Assembly (NCBI GenBank): GCA_012329085.1
Contig: JAAXQB010000049.1
Location: 1 to 13,715 of the forward strand
Reading direction: 5' to 3'
Length of the DNA stretch: 13,715 bases
Source of the DNA: Methanosarcinales archaeon
GTDB lineage: Archaea > Halobacteriota > Methanosarcinia > Methanosarcinales > Methanosarcinaceae
Shown here: one piece after another, positions 1-6,573 of the stretch
Numbering within the stretch: position 1 is the first letter of the stretch
Layout: each line of letters starts with the position of its first letter
Translations under genes and position numbers: made by a program
The notes under the pieces: model-generated
What the model was told of the DNA's origin: nothing
Databases searched by the model: none
The model's input: only the letters and a program-made list of their open reading frames with translations

Positions 1-197
1 AGCGTTAATGAGTTAGAGAATTTTACAATTTCTCGTTTGTAATACTTCTCCCCTCTGAAAAATATATTTTTTATTATTATTATTATAGTCACCCCAAATT
101 ATGCTTTACTTTATCTAATGCAATAATTTTCTCTTTACTTTTTTTTTAGAAAGTATGATTTGTGAAAAAGCAAACAAACTTCATAAAGAAAAATTGT

Positions 198-1121
198 TTA
201 GATTGGAGCTATATCTTCCCATCTTTTTCTAATTTCTTTCCAAGGTATCTTTCTATCGGCAGCATCAGCATACTTAGGTGCCTGATGGGCTTTTTTACCA
301 ATAATTCCAAGTGGAAATGTGTTTATAAACTCTTCACTAATTGCACTTCCTCCACAAATGAATGGTATTTCTATATCCTTATCAATTAATTTCTGGGCAA
401 TTTTTGGGAATGCAGACATTGTTGTTGTCATCAAGGAAGTTCCTGAAATCATAACTGGCTTATGTTCTTCAATAGCTTTTACAACTTCATCAACTGGAAC
501 ATCTTTCCCCAAATCAATGACTTCCCATCCATCTGCAACAAGGAATACCTTAGCAAGATTCTTACCAAGATCGTGAACATCGCCTTCTGCAACATGTACG
601 ATGACCTTTCCTTTTTTTTCAATCGCTCCAGCATCTTTTGATTCTATGACTGCAACTCCTGCACTCATAGCATCTGCTGATAATATAACTTGAGGTATAA
701 AGTAAATACTATCTTCATATAATTTTGTGACCGCAGCCATTCCTATGGCAAGACCTTTATCAACAATCTTCTTTGGTGAATGCTCTTTAAGTGCTTCATC
801 AGTTATTTCCTTAACTTTTTTAACATCTGCCTTAAATACTGCTTCTGCTATTGATTTAAATGGTTTTTCTGTTGGCATAATATCTTTTACCATTTCTTCA
901 GGATCAAGCATCTTTTCTTCATCAATAGCAGTCAATTTCTCTCGTATTTTACTAAAATCTACCTCTTCTCCTTTTACAATTGGTTTTATTTTTGTAAATA
1001 TCCCCTCAACAATTGCCCAACTAATTTCACGACTTGTTTTACTAAAATCCGCCTCTTTCATATCTGGATTCATTTTTTCAAATATGCCCTTAACAATTTC
1101 TTGACCAATTTCTTGACTCAT
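198..1121 (-). CDS. mtaC: Methanol-type corrinoid protein (MtaC-like) with repeated N-terminal extension
   Basis: This is a cytoplasmic corrinoid protein that accepts a methyl group on cobalt and presents it to a methylcobamide:coenzyme M methyltransferase. The chosen ATG gives 307 aa. It lies 5 nt after a perfect GAGGTGA ribosome binding site; the longer reading from a GTG at 1130 would start inside that site. The C-terminal half has the cobalamin signature DVHDLG with the cobalt-ligand His at about residue 183, then GTSLMTTTM and CGGSA, and closely resembles Methanosarcina MtaC as I remember it. A helical cap domain (about 75-160) precedes it. Known MtaC is about 258 aa. The roughly 50 extra N-terminal residues consist of a degenerate repeat (IVKGIFEKMNP...ADFSK, then IVEGIFTKIKP...VDFSK). 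It lies 45 nt behind an mtaA-like gene and is probably cotranscribed with it. The natural substrate could be another methylated compound, because no substrate-specific subunit is visible. Confidence 0.88.
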   Translation of the reverse strand: MSQEIGQEIVKGIFEKMNPDMKEADFSKTSREISWAIVEGIFTKIKPIVKGEEVDFSKIREKLTAIDEEKMLDPEEMVKDIMPTEKPFKSIAEAVFKADVKKVKEITDEALKEHSPKKIVDKGLAIGMAAVTKLYEDSIYFIPQVILSADAMSAGVAVIESKDAGAIEKKGKVIVHVAEGDVHDLGKNLAKVFLVADGWEVIDLGKDVPVDEVVKAIEEHKPVMISGTSLMTTTMSAFPKIAQKLIDKDIEIPFICGGSAISEEFINTFPLGIIGKKAHQAPKYADAADRKIPWKEIRKRWEDIAPI

Positions 1122-1136
1122 ATATTTCACCTCTAT
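1122..1136 (-). promoter_or_regulatory. Ribosome binding site that fixes the mtaC start
   Basis: Read on the minus strand, GAGGTGA (1133-1127) sits 5 nt before the ATG at 1121. The GTG that would extend the frame to 1130 is part of this site, so the ATG is the better start. Confidence 0.75.
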
Positions 1137-1166
1137 AAACTTTATGTATTTAAAATATGTGTTTTT

Positions 1167-2303
1167 TTATTTATCTGGTAGCAATTTTACTAAAGCTTCT
1201 CCAATGCCATATCCAAGTTCTTTTGCAGTTTCTGGAGTTAGAACTCTACCGCCAGTGACCATTTTTCTTCTTGGTTGATTCCACTCTTCTGCTGCTTGTA
1301 CCATTGCTTTAAGATTATCGAGTGGTGTTAATGGAGATAGTCCACAGCCAGGAGCGAGAATATCCACTCCTGCTTTTAGAGCTTTCATTGACTCTTCCTT
1401 TACTTGATCTGGTGTTCCAAATGCCAATGTTTGCTTTGGTGATACATTTCCTACAATTGCAATATCTTCACCCACAAGTTTTCTTGCTTTTTCTATATCA
1501 ATATTTTCATCGATACTAAGTCCATGAAATCCACATTCTGCCATATCAGCAAGTATAAGTTCATTATTTCCACATATGTGTAAAACAGTAACTCCACTAA
1601 TATTTGCTGTGACTTTTTTAAGAGGAGGTTTTGCAAATTCTTTAAAATATGCTGGACTAATTAAGTCAAATGAAGGAGTGGGATCTGCAATACATATTAT
1701 ATCAGCACCTGCTTTCAATGTATAATTTGCATACTTTATTATTGCTTCTGCAGCAATATCTGTTAATTCCTTAACTTTCTCTGGATCTGATACACACCAA
1801 CCCATGAGTTTTTCAACTCCAATTAAACTACCTGCGAGTGTGAATGGACCTTCTATTGGCACAGATATTGGAATTTGATCGCCAATATCACTTCTTATTA
1901 TTTTTATAGCATCCCTTACAACAGGTATTCTTCCGCATTCTAATAAATTGTCTGGAACTTTTAAACCATCTACCGAAGGCAGATGTTCCTTGATTGATGG
2001 AGTTATTTCATCAGTTCCAAAATTAATCTTACATCCAAAAATTTCTGACAGTACAGTTAAACAGAATGGAATTACTGCAGCTTCAACTCCTGCAAGTTCA
2101 TTGAGTGCTGAACCTAATTTTGCCATCTTATCAGCGTCATAGTGAGCTTCTGGAAAATGAGCATCCATTGCATTCATGCTAGCTTTTATACCAAGAAATA
2201 GAACTGTTGCTGGAACTCTATCTGGCACACCTCCTACTGCTGCTGCTGTCATCCGTTTTCTTTGAGATATACTTTTTATTTTCTTACTTTTTTTTGAAAA
2301 CAT
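1167..2303 (-). CDS. mtaA: Methylcobamide:coenzyme M methyltransferase, MtaA-like (copy 1)
   Basis: The product belongs to the uroporphyrinogen-decarboxylase-fold family of zinc methyltransferases that move a methyl group from a corrinoid protein to coenzyme M, the last methyl-transfer step before methyl-CoM reductase. From the ATG at 2303 it has 378 aa. The zinc ligands are present: HIC (His about 242, Cys about 244) and PGCGLSP (Cys about 320), with the family blocks GRIPVV, EGPFTLAG and MAECGFHGLS. Both copies here are longer than Methanosarcina MtaA (about 339 aa), with about 35 extra C-terminal residues ending in an ELGYGIGEALVKL-type helix. This copy also has a Lys-rich N-terminal insert of about 10 residues (KKSKKIKSISQRKR). 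The upstream GTG at 2312 lies next to the ribosome binding region, so ATG is preferred. MtaA is favoured over MtbA because of the adjacent mtaC and block similarity, but the family split is not certain. Confidence 0.85.
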   Translation of the reverse strand: MFSKKSKKIKSISQRKRMTAAAVGGVPDRVPATVLFLGIKASMNAMDAHFPEAHYDADKMAKLGSALNELAGVEAAVIPFCLTVLSEIFGCKINFGTDEITPSIKEHLPSVDGLKVPDNLLECGRIPVVRDAIKIIRSDIGDQIPISVPIEGPFTLAGSLIGVEKLMGWCVSDPEKVKELTDIAAEAIIKYANYTLKAGADIICIADPTPSFDLISPAYFKEFAKPPLKKVTANISGVTVLHICGNNELILADMAECGFHGLSIDENIDIEKARKLVGEDIAIVGNVSPKQTLAFGTPDQVKEESMKALKAGVDILAPGCGLSPLTPLDNLKAMVQAAEEWNQPRRKMVTGGRVLTPETAKELGYGIGEALVKLLPDK

Positions 2304-2334
2304 ATTTTTCACATCCTTAAATTTAAATAAAAAT
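2296..2334 (-). promoter_or_regulatory. Conserved leader and start region of mtaA copy 1
   Basis: This block matches 3761-3799 upstream of the other mtaA copy at 38 of 39 positions. It covers the first codons, an AAGGATGTGA ribosome binding region and an ATTTAAAT palindrome. It is far better conserved than the coding regions. Confidence 0.6.
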
Positions 2335-2371
2335 GATTAGAGGAAATATTAAAGAAATTATTAAAGAAAAG

Positions 2372-2384
2372 CCCATATATAATA
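2372..2384 (-). promoter_or_regulatory. TATA-like box for mtaA copy 1 and mtaC
   Basis: On the minus strand the sequence reads TATTATATATGGG. Usual archaeal spacing would put transcription start near 2352, giving a leader of about 50 nt before the ATG at 2303. The assignment is by motif and spacing only. Confidence 0.4.
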
Positions 2385-2421
2385 GAGCACAATTCTTTTC
2401 TAAATTTAATATTGGATAATT

Positions 2422-2456
2422 TTTTTTAATAGCTCATTCAGAATGAATGAGCGTTT
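2422..2456 (-). repeat. Hairpin repeat unit, minus orientation
   Basis: On the minus strand: AAAC, perfect 8-bp stem GCTCATTC / GAATGAGC around loop ATTCT (2452-2432), then TATTAAAA. It is the only full unit in minus orientation and lies upstream of the minus-strand mtaA copy 1, so it keeps the same orientation relative to the downstream gene as the units before purA, rps19e and rpl39e. Confidence 0.8.
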
Positions 2457-2512
2457 GAAAAAATCTTTGATTTTTGATTGTATATAATTTATAAAATTAT
2501 ATGCATAACACT

Positions 2513-2552
2513 CATTCTCTTTGAGAATGATGTTCAGAGAAAATTTTTTCTC
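2513..2552. repeat. Composite inverted repeat (CATTCTC hairpin plus GAGAAAA hairpin)
   Basis: CATTCTC-TTT-GAGAATG forms a perfect 7-bp hairpin (2513-2529). GAGAAAA-TT-TTTTCTC forms another (2537-2552). A similar pair stands at 6288-6347, and the reverse complement of 4700-4731 aligns with the left part (AACACTCATTCT...AGAATGA). Confidence 0.6.
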
Positions 2553-2661
2553 GTCATACGATTCATATCTATGTTATAATCATCTAAAATATGGTTAAAA
2601 TGAGAATTTTACGATTTGTTTAATTCATATTTACAAATTTTATATATTTAAAATATATATT

Positions 2662-3768
2662 TTATTTATCCTGCACCAATTTTACCAAAGCTTCCCCAAG
2701 CTCATATCCAAGTTCTTTTGCAGTTTCTGGAGTGAGAATTTCAGTGTTGGAAGCCATTTTTCTTCTTGGTTGATTCCACTCTTCTGCTGTTTGTACCATT
2801 GCTACAATATTGTTAAGTGGTGTTAATGGTGATAGTCCACATCCTGGAGCTAAAACATCCACTCCTGCTTTTAGAGCATTTATTGCATCATTTTTTACCT
2901 GTTCTGGTTTTCCAAATGCTAGTGTTTGTTTTGTTGATATATTTCCTATGAGTACAACATTTTCACCAACGATACTTCTTGCCTTTTCTATATCAACTCC
3001 TTCTTCGATACTAAGTCCATCAAATCCACACTCTGCCATATCAGCAAGAATATTAGTCACATCTCCACATATGTGTATAATATTAATTCCACCAACATTT
3101 TCCGCAATCTCTTTAAGACATGGTTTGACAAAGTCTCGAAAATGTGTTGGACTAATTAAATCTAAGGAAGCTAAAGGATCTGAAATGCACATTATATCAG
3201 AACCTGCTTTTAATATATGGTTAGCATATTTTATTATTGCTTCTGTGGTAACTTCTAATATTTCTTCAATTTTCTTTGGGTTTATTATGCACCAACCCAT
3301 GAGCTTTTCAACCCCAATTAGATGACCTGCAAGTGTAAATGGACCTTCCACTCCTACAATCATTGGAGTTTTATCGCCAATGGTACTTCTCAATATCTCT
3401 GCCGCATTTCTTACAATAGGTATTCTTCCACGATTAAGAAAATTGTCTGGAATTTCTAATTTATCTACTGAAAGTAGATGTTTCTTAATTGATGGGGATA
3501 TTTCATCAGTCCCAAAGTTGATTTCACATCCGAAAACTTCTGCCAATACAGTTACGCAGAATGGAATTCTTGCATTTTCAAGTCCTGCAAGTCCATGCAG
3601 TGTTGAACCTAGCGTTGCCATTTTATCAGCATCCTTGTGAGCATCTGGAAAATGAACATTCACTGCAGCCATACAGTCTTTTATACCAATTTGAGTTGTA
3701 CATATTACTGGAACTTTATCCGGTACACATCCTGCCAATGTTGCAATTACTCTTTGATTTGAAAACAT
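2662..3768 (-). CDS. Methylcobamide:coenzyme M methyltransferase, MtaA-like (copy 2)
   Basis: This is a paralogue of the gene at 1167-2303, with the same predicted role: zinc-dependent transfer of a methyl group from a methylated corrinoid protein to coenzyme M. From the ATG at 3768 it has 368 aa. HIC (His about 232, Cys about 234) and PGCGLSP (Cys about 310) keep all three zinc ligands, so it should be active. In one hand-aligned block (residues about 98-157) 38 of 60 residues match copy 1. The extra C-terminal helix is shared, while the Lys-rich N-terminal insert of copy 1 is missing. It has its own upstream region and no corrinoid gene directly behind it. The GTG at 3777 abuts AAAGGAT and is too close to it to be the likely start. 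It may serve another corrinoid partner or growth condition; that is inference. Confidence 0.82.
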   Translation of the reverse strand: MFSNQRVIATLAGCVPDKVPVICTTQIGIKDCMAAVNVHFPDAHKDADKMATLGSTLHGLAGLENARIPFCVTVLAEVFGCEINFGTDEISPSIKKHLLSVDKLEIPDNFLNRGRIPIVRNAAEILRSTIGDKTPMIVGVEGPFTLAGHLIGVEKLMGWCIINPKKIEEILEVTTEAIIKYANHILKAGSDIMCISDPLASLDLISPTHFRDFVKPCLKEIAENVGGINIIHICGDVTNILADMAECGFDGLSIEEGVDIEKARSIVGENVVLIGNISTKQTLAFGKPEQVKNDAINALKAGVDVLAPGCGLSPLTPLNNIVAMVQTAEEWNQPRRKMASNTEILTPETAKELGYELGEALVKLVQDK

Positions 3769-3799
3769 ATTTTTCACATCCTTTAATTTAAATAAAAAT
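3761..3799 (-). promoter_or_regulatory. Conserved leader and start region of mtaA copy 2
   Basis: This is the partner of the block at 2296-2334, with 38 of 39 bases identical across the start codon, the AAAGGATGTGA ribosome binding region and the ATTTAAAT palindrome. Similarity stops abruptly further upstream. Confidence 0.6.
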
Positions 3800-3825
3800 T
3801 TTTAGAAAAAAATACCACCTATTTA

Positions 3826-3837
3826 GATTTTAAAAAC
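3826..3837 (-). promoter_or_regulatory. Possible TATA-like box for mtaA copy 2
   Basis: The minus strand reads GTTTTTAAAATC. Transcription would begin near 3805, about 37 nt before the ATG at 3768. Support is weak because the region is uniformly AT-rich. Confidence 0.3.
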
Positions 3838-3860
3838 CCTCTTTCTCCAAAAAAATCAAC

Positions 3861-3939
3861 ATCCATTTGTTCCGAATGAGCAAACGCCCATTCATTCTGA
3901 ATGAGCAAACGCCCATTCATTCTGAATGAGCTATCAAAA
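3861..3939 (+). repeat. Three-unit tandem hairpin array
   Basis: Two identical units (3886 and 3911; arms GCCCATTC and GAATGAGC, loop ATTCT) follow a diverged unit (arms ATCCATTT and GAATGAGC, loop GTTCC). Units are joined by AAAC at a 25-nt period. The array ends in TATCAAAA (3932-3939). GCCC against GAGC leaves one C-A mismatch in the two identical units. Confidence 0.85.
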
Positions 3940-4623
3940 AACATACAAAAATATATAAATGATGATGTAACAAGATAGATAAATTGAAATTCCCAATAGT
4001 TTTTTGAATTAAGCGATGGCATTTTATTCGATTATTTTTTTAATACAGTATTCCTTGAACTTTTTTCTTTTTTGTGGCAATTTATAAAAATATTAAGATT
4101 TTTTCAATTCATATAATGGGTGCCACTTTAATCTATCGCACAATATATCTTGCCCAAATATAAATATTGAATTTTCCATAAACAGTATACAATACCATTC
4201 CAACACTAAGATTATTAGAAATTTTGCATTCTATTTTTGTATATCTTTTCAACCCATTTGAGTTTTTCTAAATCATGCGATGAATAATATTACAATCTAA
4301 ATTGTTAATAATATCATAATATAATATATGCGATATTAATATTTATAATTAACTATGGTGTTTAACACCACCTCTTATGGAATTTAGTACCATATATATC
4401 TACACTATTATTTTATTTCACATTAATAAATTTGTTAAATCCGAGAAATTAAAAATTTTTCTGAGTATATAACAACTTTGTAAAGATATTAGTTTCTTTT
4501 ACCCCTGCATATATTTTCAATTCATCAACATTTTAGATGATAGTTCCATAATCTGCATGATATTAACATAACTTTATCATTAAAAACATCTTTTTTTTAT
4601 TACGAAATATATCCGATGCAAAC

Positions 4624-4775
4624 ACTCGTTCGTTCGAATAACGCTCATTCGTTTCGAATGAACAAACGCTCATTTGTTCCAAATGAGCTATCAAAGATTT
4701 TCTTAAACTCATTCTGAAAGAATGAGTGTTTACGCACATTCATTCCAAATGAGCTATCAAAATGAGCTATCAAAA
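4624..4775 (+). repeat. Cluster of five hairpin units and one half-unit
   Basis: A degenerate unit (4624-4640) is followed by tandem units at 4643 and 4668 (25-nt period, AAAC linker; the second has the perfect stem GCTCATTT / AAATGAGC) ending in TATCAAAG. Next comes the perfect hairpin ACTCATTC-TGAAA-GAATGAGT (4707-4727), then a unit with arms GCACATTC and AAATGAGC (4734-4754). The tail ATGAGCTATCAAA is then duplicated head to tail (to 4775). Confidence 0.8.
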
Positions 4776-4810
4776 TTTTCTCCCTATGTAGTAATTTTAC
4801 AAATTACATA

Positions 4811-4846
4811 CTAACGCTCGTTTGTTCCAAACGAGCTATAAAAAAA
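4811..4846 (+). repeat. Single hairpin unit upstream of purA
   Basis: GCTCGTTT (4816-4823), loop GTTCC, AAACGAGC (4829-4836) form a perfect 8-bp stem followed by TATAAAAA. It lies about 85 nt before the purA TATA box, so it would not be in a leaderless purA transcript. Confidence 0.8.
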
Positions 4847-4921
4847 ATAAAAACATAAAAAATGATAAAAACATCAAACACATAAAAAAATCCATTTCAC
4901 AAATTTACATAATCCCATTAA

Positions 4922-4930
4922 TTTTTATAC
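4922..4930 (+). promoter_or_regulatory. TATA box for purA, predicting a leaderless mRNA
   Basis: TTTTTATAC is centred about 28 nt before the purA ATG at 4955, and no ribosome binding site lies in between. Normal archaeal spacing puts the transcript start at or next to the ATG. Confidence 0.5.
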
Positions 4931-4954
4931 ATTAAAATCATAATTAAATACTAC

Positions 4955-6223
4955 ATGTTTACAATAATAACTGGTGCTCAATTCGGAGATGAGGGCAAAG
5001 GAAAAATAGTAGATTTAATTTCAAATGAATATGATATAATCGTGCGATTTCAAGGCGGAGACAATGCAGGACATACCGTACAAGTAGGAGATTCTATTTA
5101 TAAACTTCATTTAATACCATCTGGATTTCTTCTTAATAAAAAAGTATTAATCGGTCCAGGCGTTGTCTTAAATCCGAAAGTCTTACTCGATGAAATTGAA
5201 ATGCTTAAAAAAAGTGGAATAGAAATTGAAGGTGTTATTGGTATTGATGCAAAGCTAAGTGTGATTATGCCATATCACATAGAACTTGACAGCTTAAGAG
5301 AAGAGATGCGCACTGAAAAGATTGGAACCACAAAAAGAGGAATTGGTTTTGCATATATTGACAAAGTTGCAAGAGATGAAATACAAATAAAAGACATAAC
5401 AGACGAAGCCACATTTAGATTAAGACTTGGTGAAATTTCAGAGCAAAAGATAAGTGCAATTAAAAGTCTTAACGGAGACCCCTCTATTGTTATGGATGAA
5501 AAATTAATAAAAGAATATCTCGTATTTGGTGAAAAACTTAAAAATTTCATCACAGATGTGTCATATGATATTAATAAAGCATTAGAATCAGGGGAAAATG
5601 TTTTGGCAGAAGGTGCACAAGGAACACATCTTGATGTAATTCATGGAACTCAGAAGTTCGTGACATCATCTAGTACTATTGCAGGCTCTGCTTGTACAAA
5701 TCTTGGAGTTGGACCTACAAAAGTTGATAAAGTTATAGGAATTGTAAAAGCATATATAACTCGCGTGGGGGAGGGACCACTTCCCACTGAACTTTTATGT
5801 GAAACAGGTGAGCAAATACAAAAGGCAGGAGGGGAATTTGGAACAACAACAGGTCGAATGCGGCGATGTGGTTGGTTTGACATGCCACTTATTAGAAAGG
5901 CGATTTATTTGAATGGATATACTGATATAATTCTTACAAAACTTGATGTTTTAGCAGGTCTTGATACAATAAAAATATGTACAGGATATGAATTAGATGG
6001 AAAAACAATTGAATATCCTCCAGAACTTGTGTCTGAACTTATGCGGTGTGTTCCAATATATAAAGAATTTTCAGGATTTAATGAAGATATTTCAGAGGTA
6101 AAAAATTATAACTCACTTCCTACTTCTGCAAAGGATTATGTGGAATATCTTGAAAATGAAATGGGCGTGCATATAGAATATGTATCAGTGGGTCCAAAGA
6201 GAGAACAGACTTTTAAAAGATAG
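4955..6223 (+). CDS. purA: Adenylosuccinate synthase
   Basis: PurA joins IMP and aspartate with GTP hydrolysis to make adenylosuccinate, the first committed step from IMP to AMP, in the cytoplasm. At 422 aa it is the long form typical of bacteria and Methanosarcinales, not the shorter (about 340 aa) form of some other archaea. Visible motifs are GDEGKGK (11-17, with catalytic Asp at about 12), NAGHT (37-41, catalytic His at about 40), GTTKRGIG (124-131), EGAQGTHLDVIHGT (219-232), TTTGRMRRCGW (297-307) and the base-recognition motif TKLDVL (328-333). Phe replaces the usual Pro after GTTKRGIG. The start begins directly with the first beta strand, as in the family. It stands alone, between hairpin-rich spacers, with its own promoter. 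Confidence 0.97.
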   Translation: MFTIITGAQFGDEGKGKIVDLISNEYDIIVRFQGGDNAGHTVQVGDSIYKLHLIPSGFLLNKKVLIGPGVVLNPKVLLDEIEMLKKSGIEIEGVIGIDAKLSVIMPYHIELDSLREEMRTEKIGTTKRGIGFAYIDKVARDEIQIKDITDEATFRLRLGEISEQKISAIKSLNGDPSIVMDEKLIKEYLVFGEKLKNFITDVSYDINKALESGENVLAEGAQGTHLDVIHGTQKFVTSSSTIAGSACTNLGVGPTKVDKVIGIVKAYITRVGEGPLPTELLCETGEQIQKAGGEFGTTTGRMRRCGWFDMPLIRKAIYLNGYTDIILTKLDVLAGLDTIKICTGYELDGKTIEYPPELVSELMRCVPIYKEFSGFNEDISEVKNYNSLPTSAKDYVEYLENEMGVHIEYVSVGPKREQTFKR

Positions 6224-6240
6224 TTTTAATTAAATTAAAT

Positions 6241-6272
6241 AACGCCCATTTGTTCCAAATGAGCTATTAAAG
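6241..6272 (+). repeat. Single hairpin unit after purA
   Basis: Arms GCCCATTT (6244-6251) and AAATGAGC (6257-6264) flank loop GTTCC, followed by TATTAAAG. There is one C-A mismatch in the stem. AGATTTTTTCT follows, giving it a terminator-like look on the plus strand. Confidence 0.75.
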
Positions 6273-6287
6273 ATTTTTTCTAATACC

Positions 6288-6347
6288 AATTCTCTTCGAG
6301 AACAAGATCTCAAAGAGACTGAGTTGGAGAAAATTTTTAATTTCTCA
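6288..6347. repeat. Composite inverted repeat
   Basis: TTCTC-TTC-GAGAA (6290-6302) is followed by GAGAAAATTTTTAATTTCTC (6327-6346). This is the same pairing of elements as at 2513-2552, with a longer gap. Confidence 0.5.
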
Positions 6348-6442
6348 AAGCCACATCCTTTCAAAAATGCATTCTTAAAGAATCTGCGTATTTGGTGTAT
6401 AAAACAAAAGTTATAAATACTAAATAGGAAATATTATAGTGG

Positions 6443-6449
6443 TATAAAT
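6443..6449 (+). promoter_or_regulatory. TATA-like box for the rps19e operon
   Basis: TATAAAT within GGTATAAATCG would start transcription near 6470 and put both hairpins at 6505-6562 in the leader. TATAAA at 6399 and TATAAAT at 6412 are alternatives. Confidence 0.35.
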
Positions 6450-6504
6450 CGCAAATGTAATTTAACATTACTAAAAAATTAAATTGCATTAAAAAAAAAT
6501 ATAC

Positions 6505-6562
6505 AAATGCTTATTTGTTTCAAATGAGCAAACGCCCATTCATTCTGAATGAGCTATTAAAA
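6505..6562 (+). repeat. Two-unit hairpin array directly before the rps19e ribosome binding site
   Basis: Unit 1 has arms GCTTATTT and AAATGAGC (one T-G pair) with loop GTTTC. AAAC links it to unit 2, with arms GCCCATTC and GAATGAGC and loop ATTCT. TATTAAAA ends the array and runs into the ribosome binding site AAAGGA (6561-6566), 7 nt before the ATG. Confidence 0.85.
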
Positions 6563-6573
6563 AGGAAATATAA

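Larger units (their letters stand above)
2304..2661. other. Non-coding spacer between the two mtaA genes
   Basis: This 358-nt spacer holds the shared mtaA leader, a TATA-like box for copy 1, one hairpin repeat in minus orientation (2422-2456), a composite of two inverted repeats (2513-2552) and, next to the stop of copy 2, about 26 nt related to the mtaA-mtaC spacer (2632-2657). No gene is visible. Confidence 0.7.
3769..4954. other. 1.2-kb non-coding region between divergent mtaA copy 2 and purA
   Basis: It holds the copy 2 leader, a three-unit hairpin array (3861-3939), about 680 nt of very AT-rich sequence without a convincing gene or RNA, a hairpin cluster (4624-4775), a single unit (4811-4846) and the purA promoter. 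Within the AT-rich part, TGGTGT-TTA-ACACCA (4356-4370) is a perfect 6-bp inverted repeat, and GAGAAATTAAAAATTTT (4443-4459) recurs in reverse complement within 6327-6346. The open frame at 3819-4022 on the minus strand is only repeat sequence read through. Confidence 0.7.
6224..6573. other. Spacer between purA and rps19e
   Basis: The 350-nt spacer contains a hairpin unit 20 nt past the purA stop (6241-6272), which could also help end the purA transcript, a composite inverted repeat (6288-6347), three TATA-like sequences (about 6397, 6411 and 6443) and a two-unit hairpin array against the rps19e ribosome binding site (6505-6562). No gene is visible. Confidence 0.7.

Noticed and set aside
162..389. 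Small plus-strand frame over the end of mtaC
   Set aside because: It is a shadow of the mtaC coding sequence on the other strand, with low-complexity composition.
2432..2452. Inverted terminal repeat of an insertion sequence or MITE flanking mtaA
   Set aside because: Units are not paired as terminal repeats around a segment, no target-site duplication is visible, and no transposase is present.
3861..3939. CRISPR array
   Set aside because: Units are directly joined by the constant 4-nt AAAC; there are no unique spacers, and no cas genes are in the window.
3819..4022. Minus-strand small gene of 67 codons
   Set aside because: Its frame runs through the hairpin repeats, giving repeated QNEWAFAHSE-like residues, with no good ribosome binding site and no family resemblance.
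4624..4663. tRNA T-arm, suggested by GTTCGAAT
   Set aside because: It is a loop and arm of the hairpin repeat; no acceptor stem, anticodon arm or D-arm can be folded around it.
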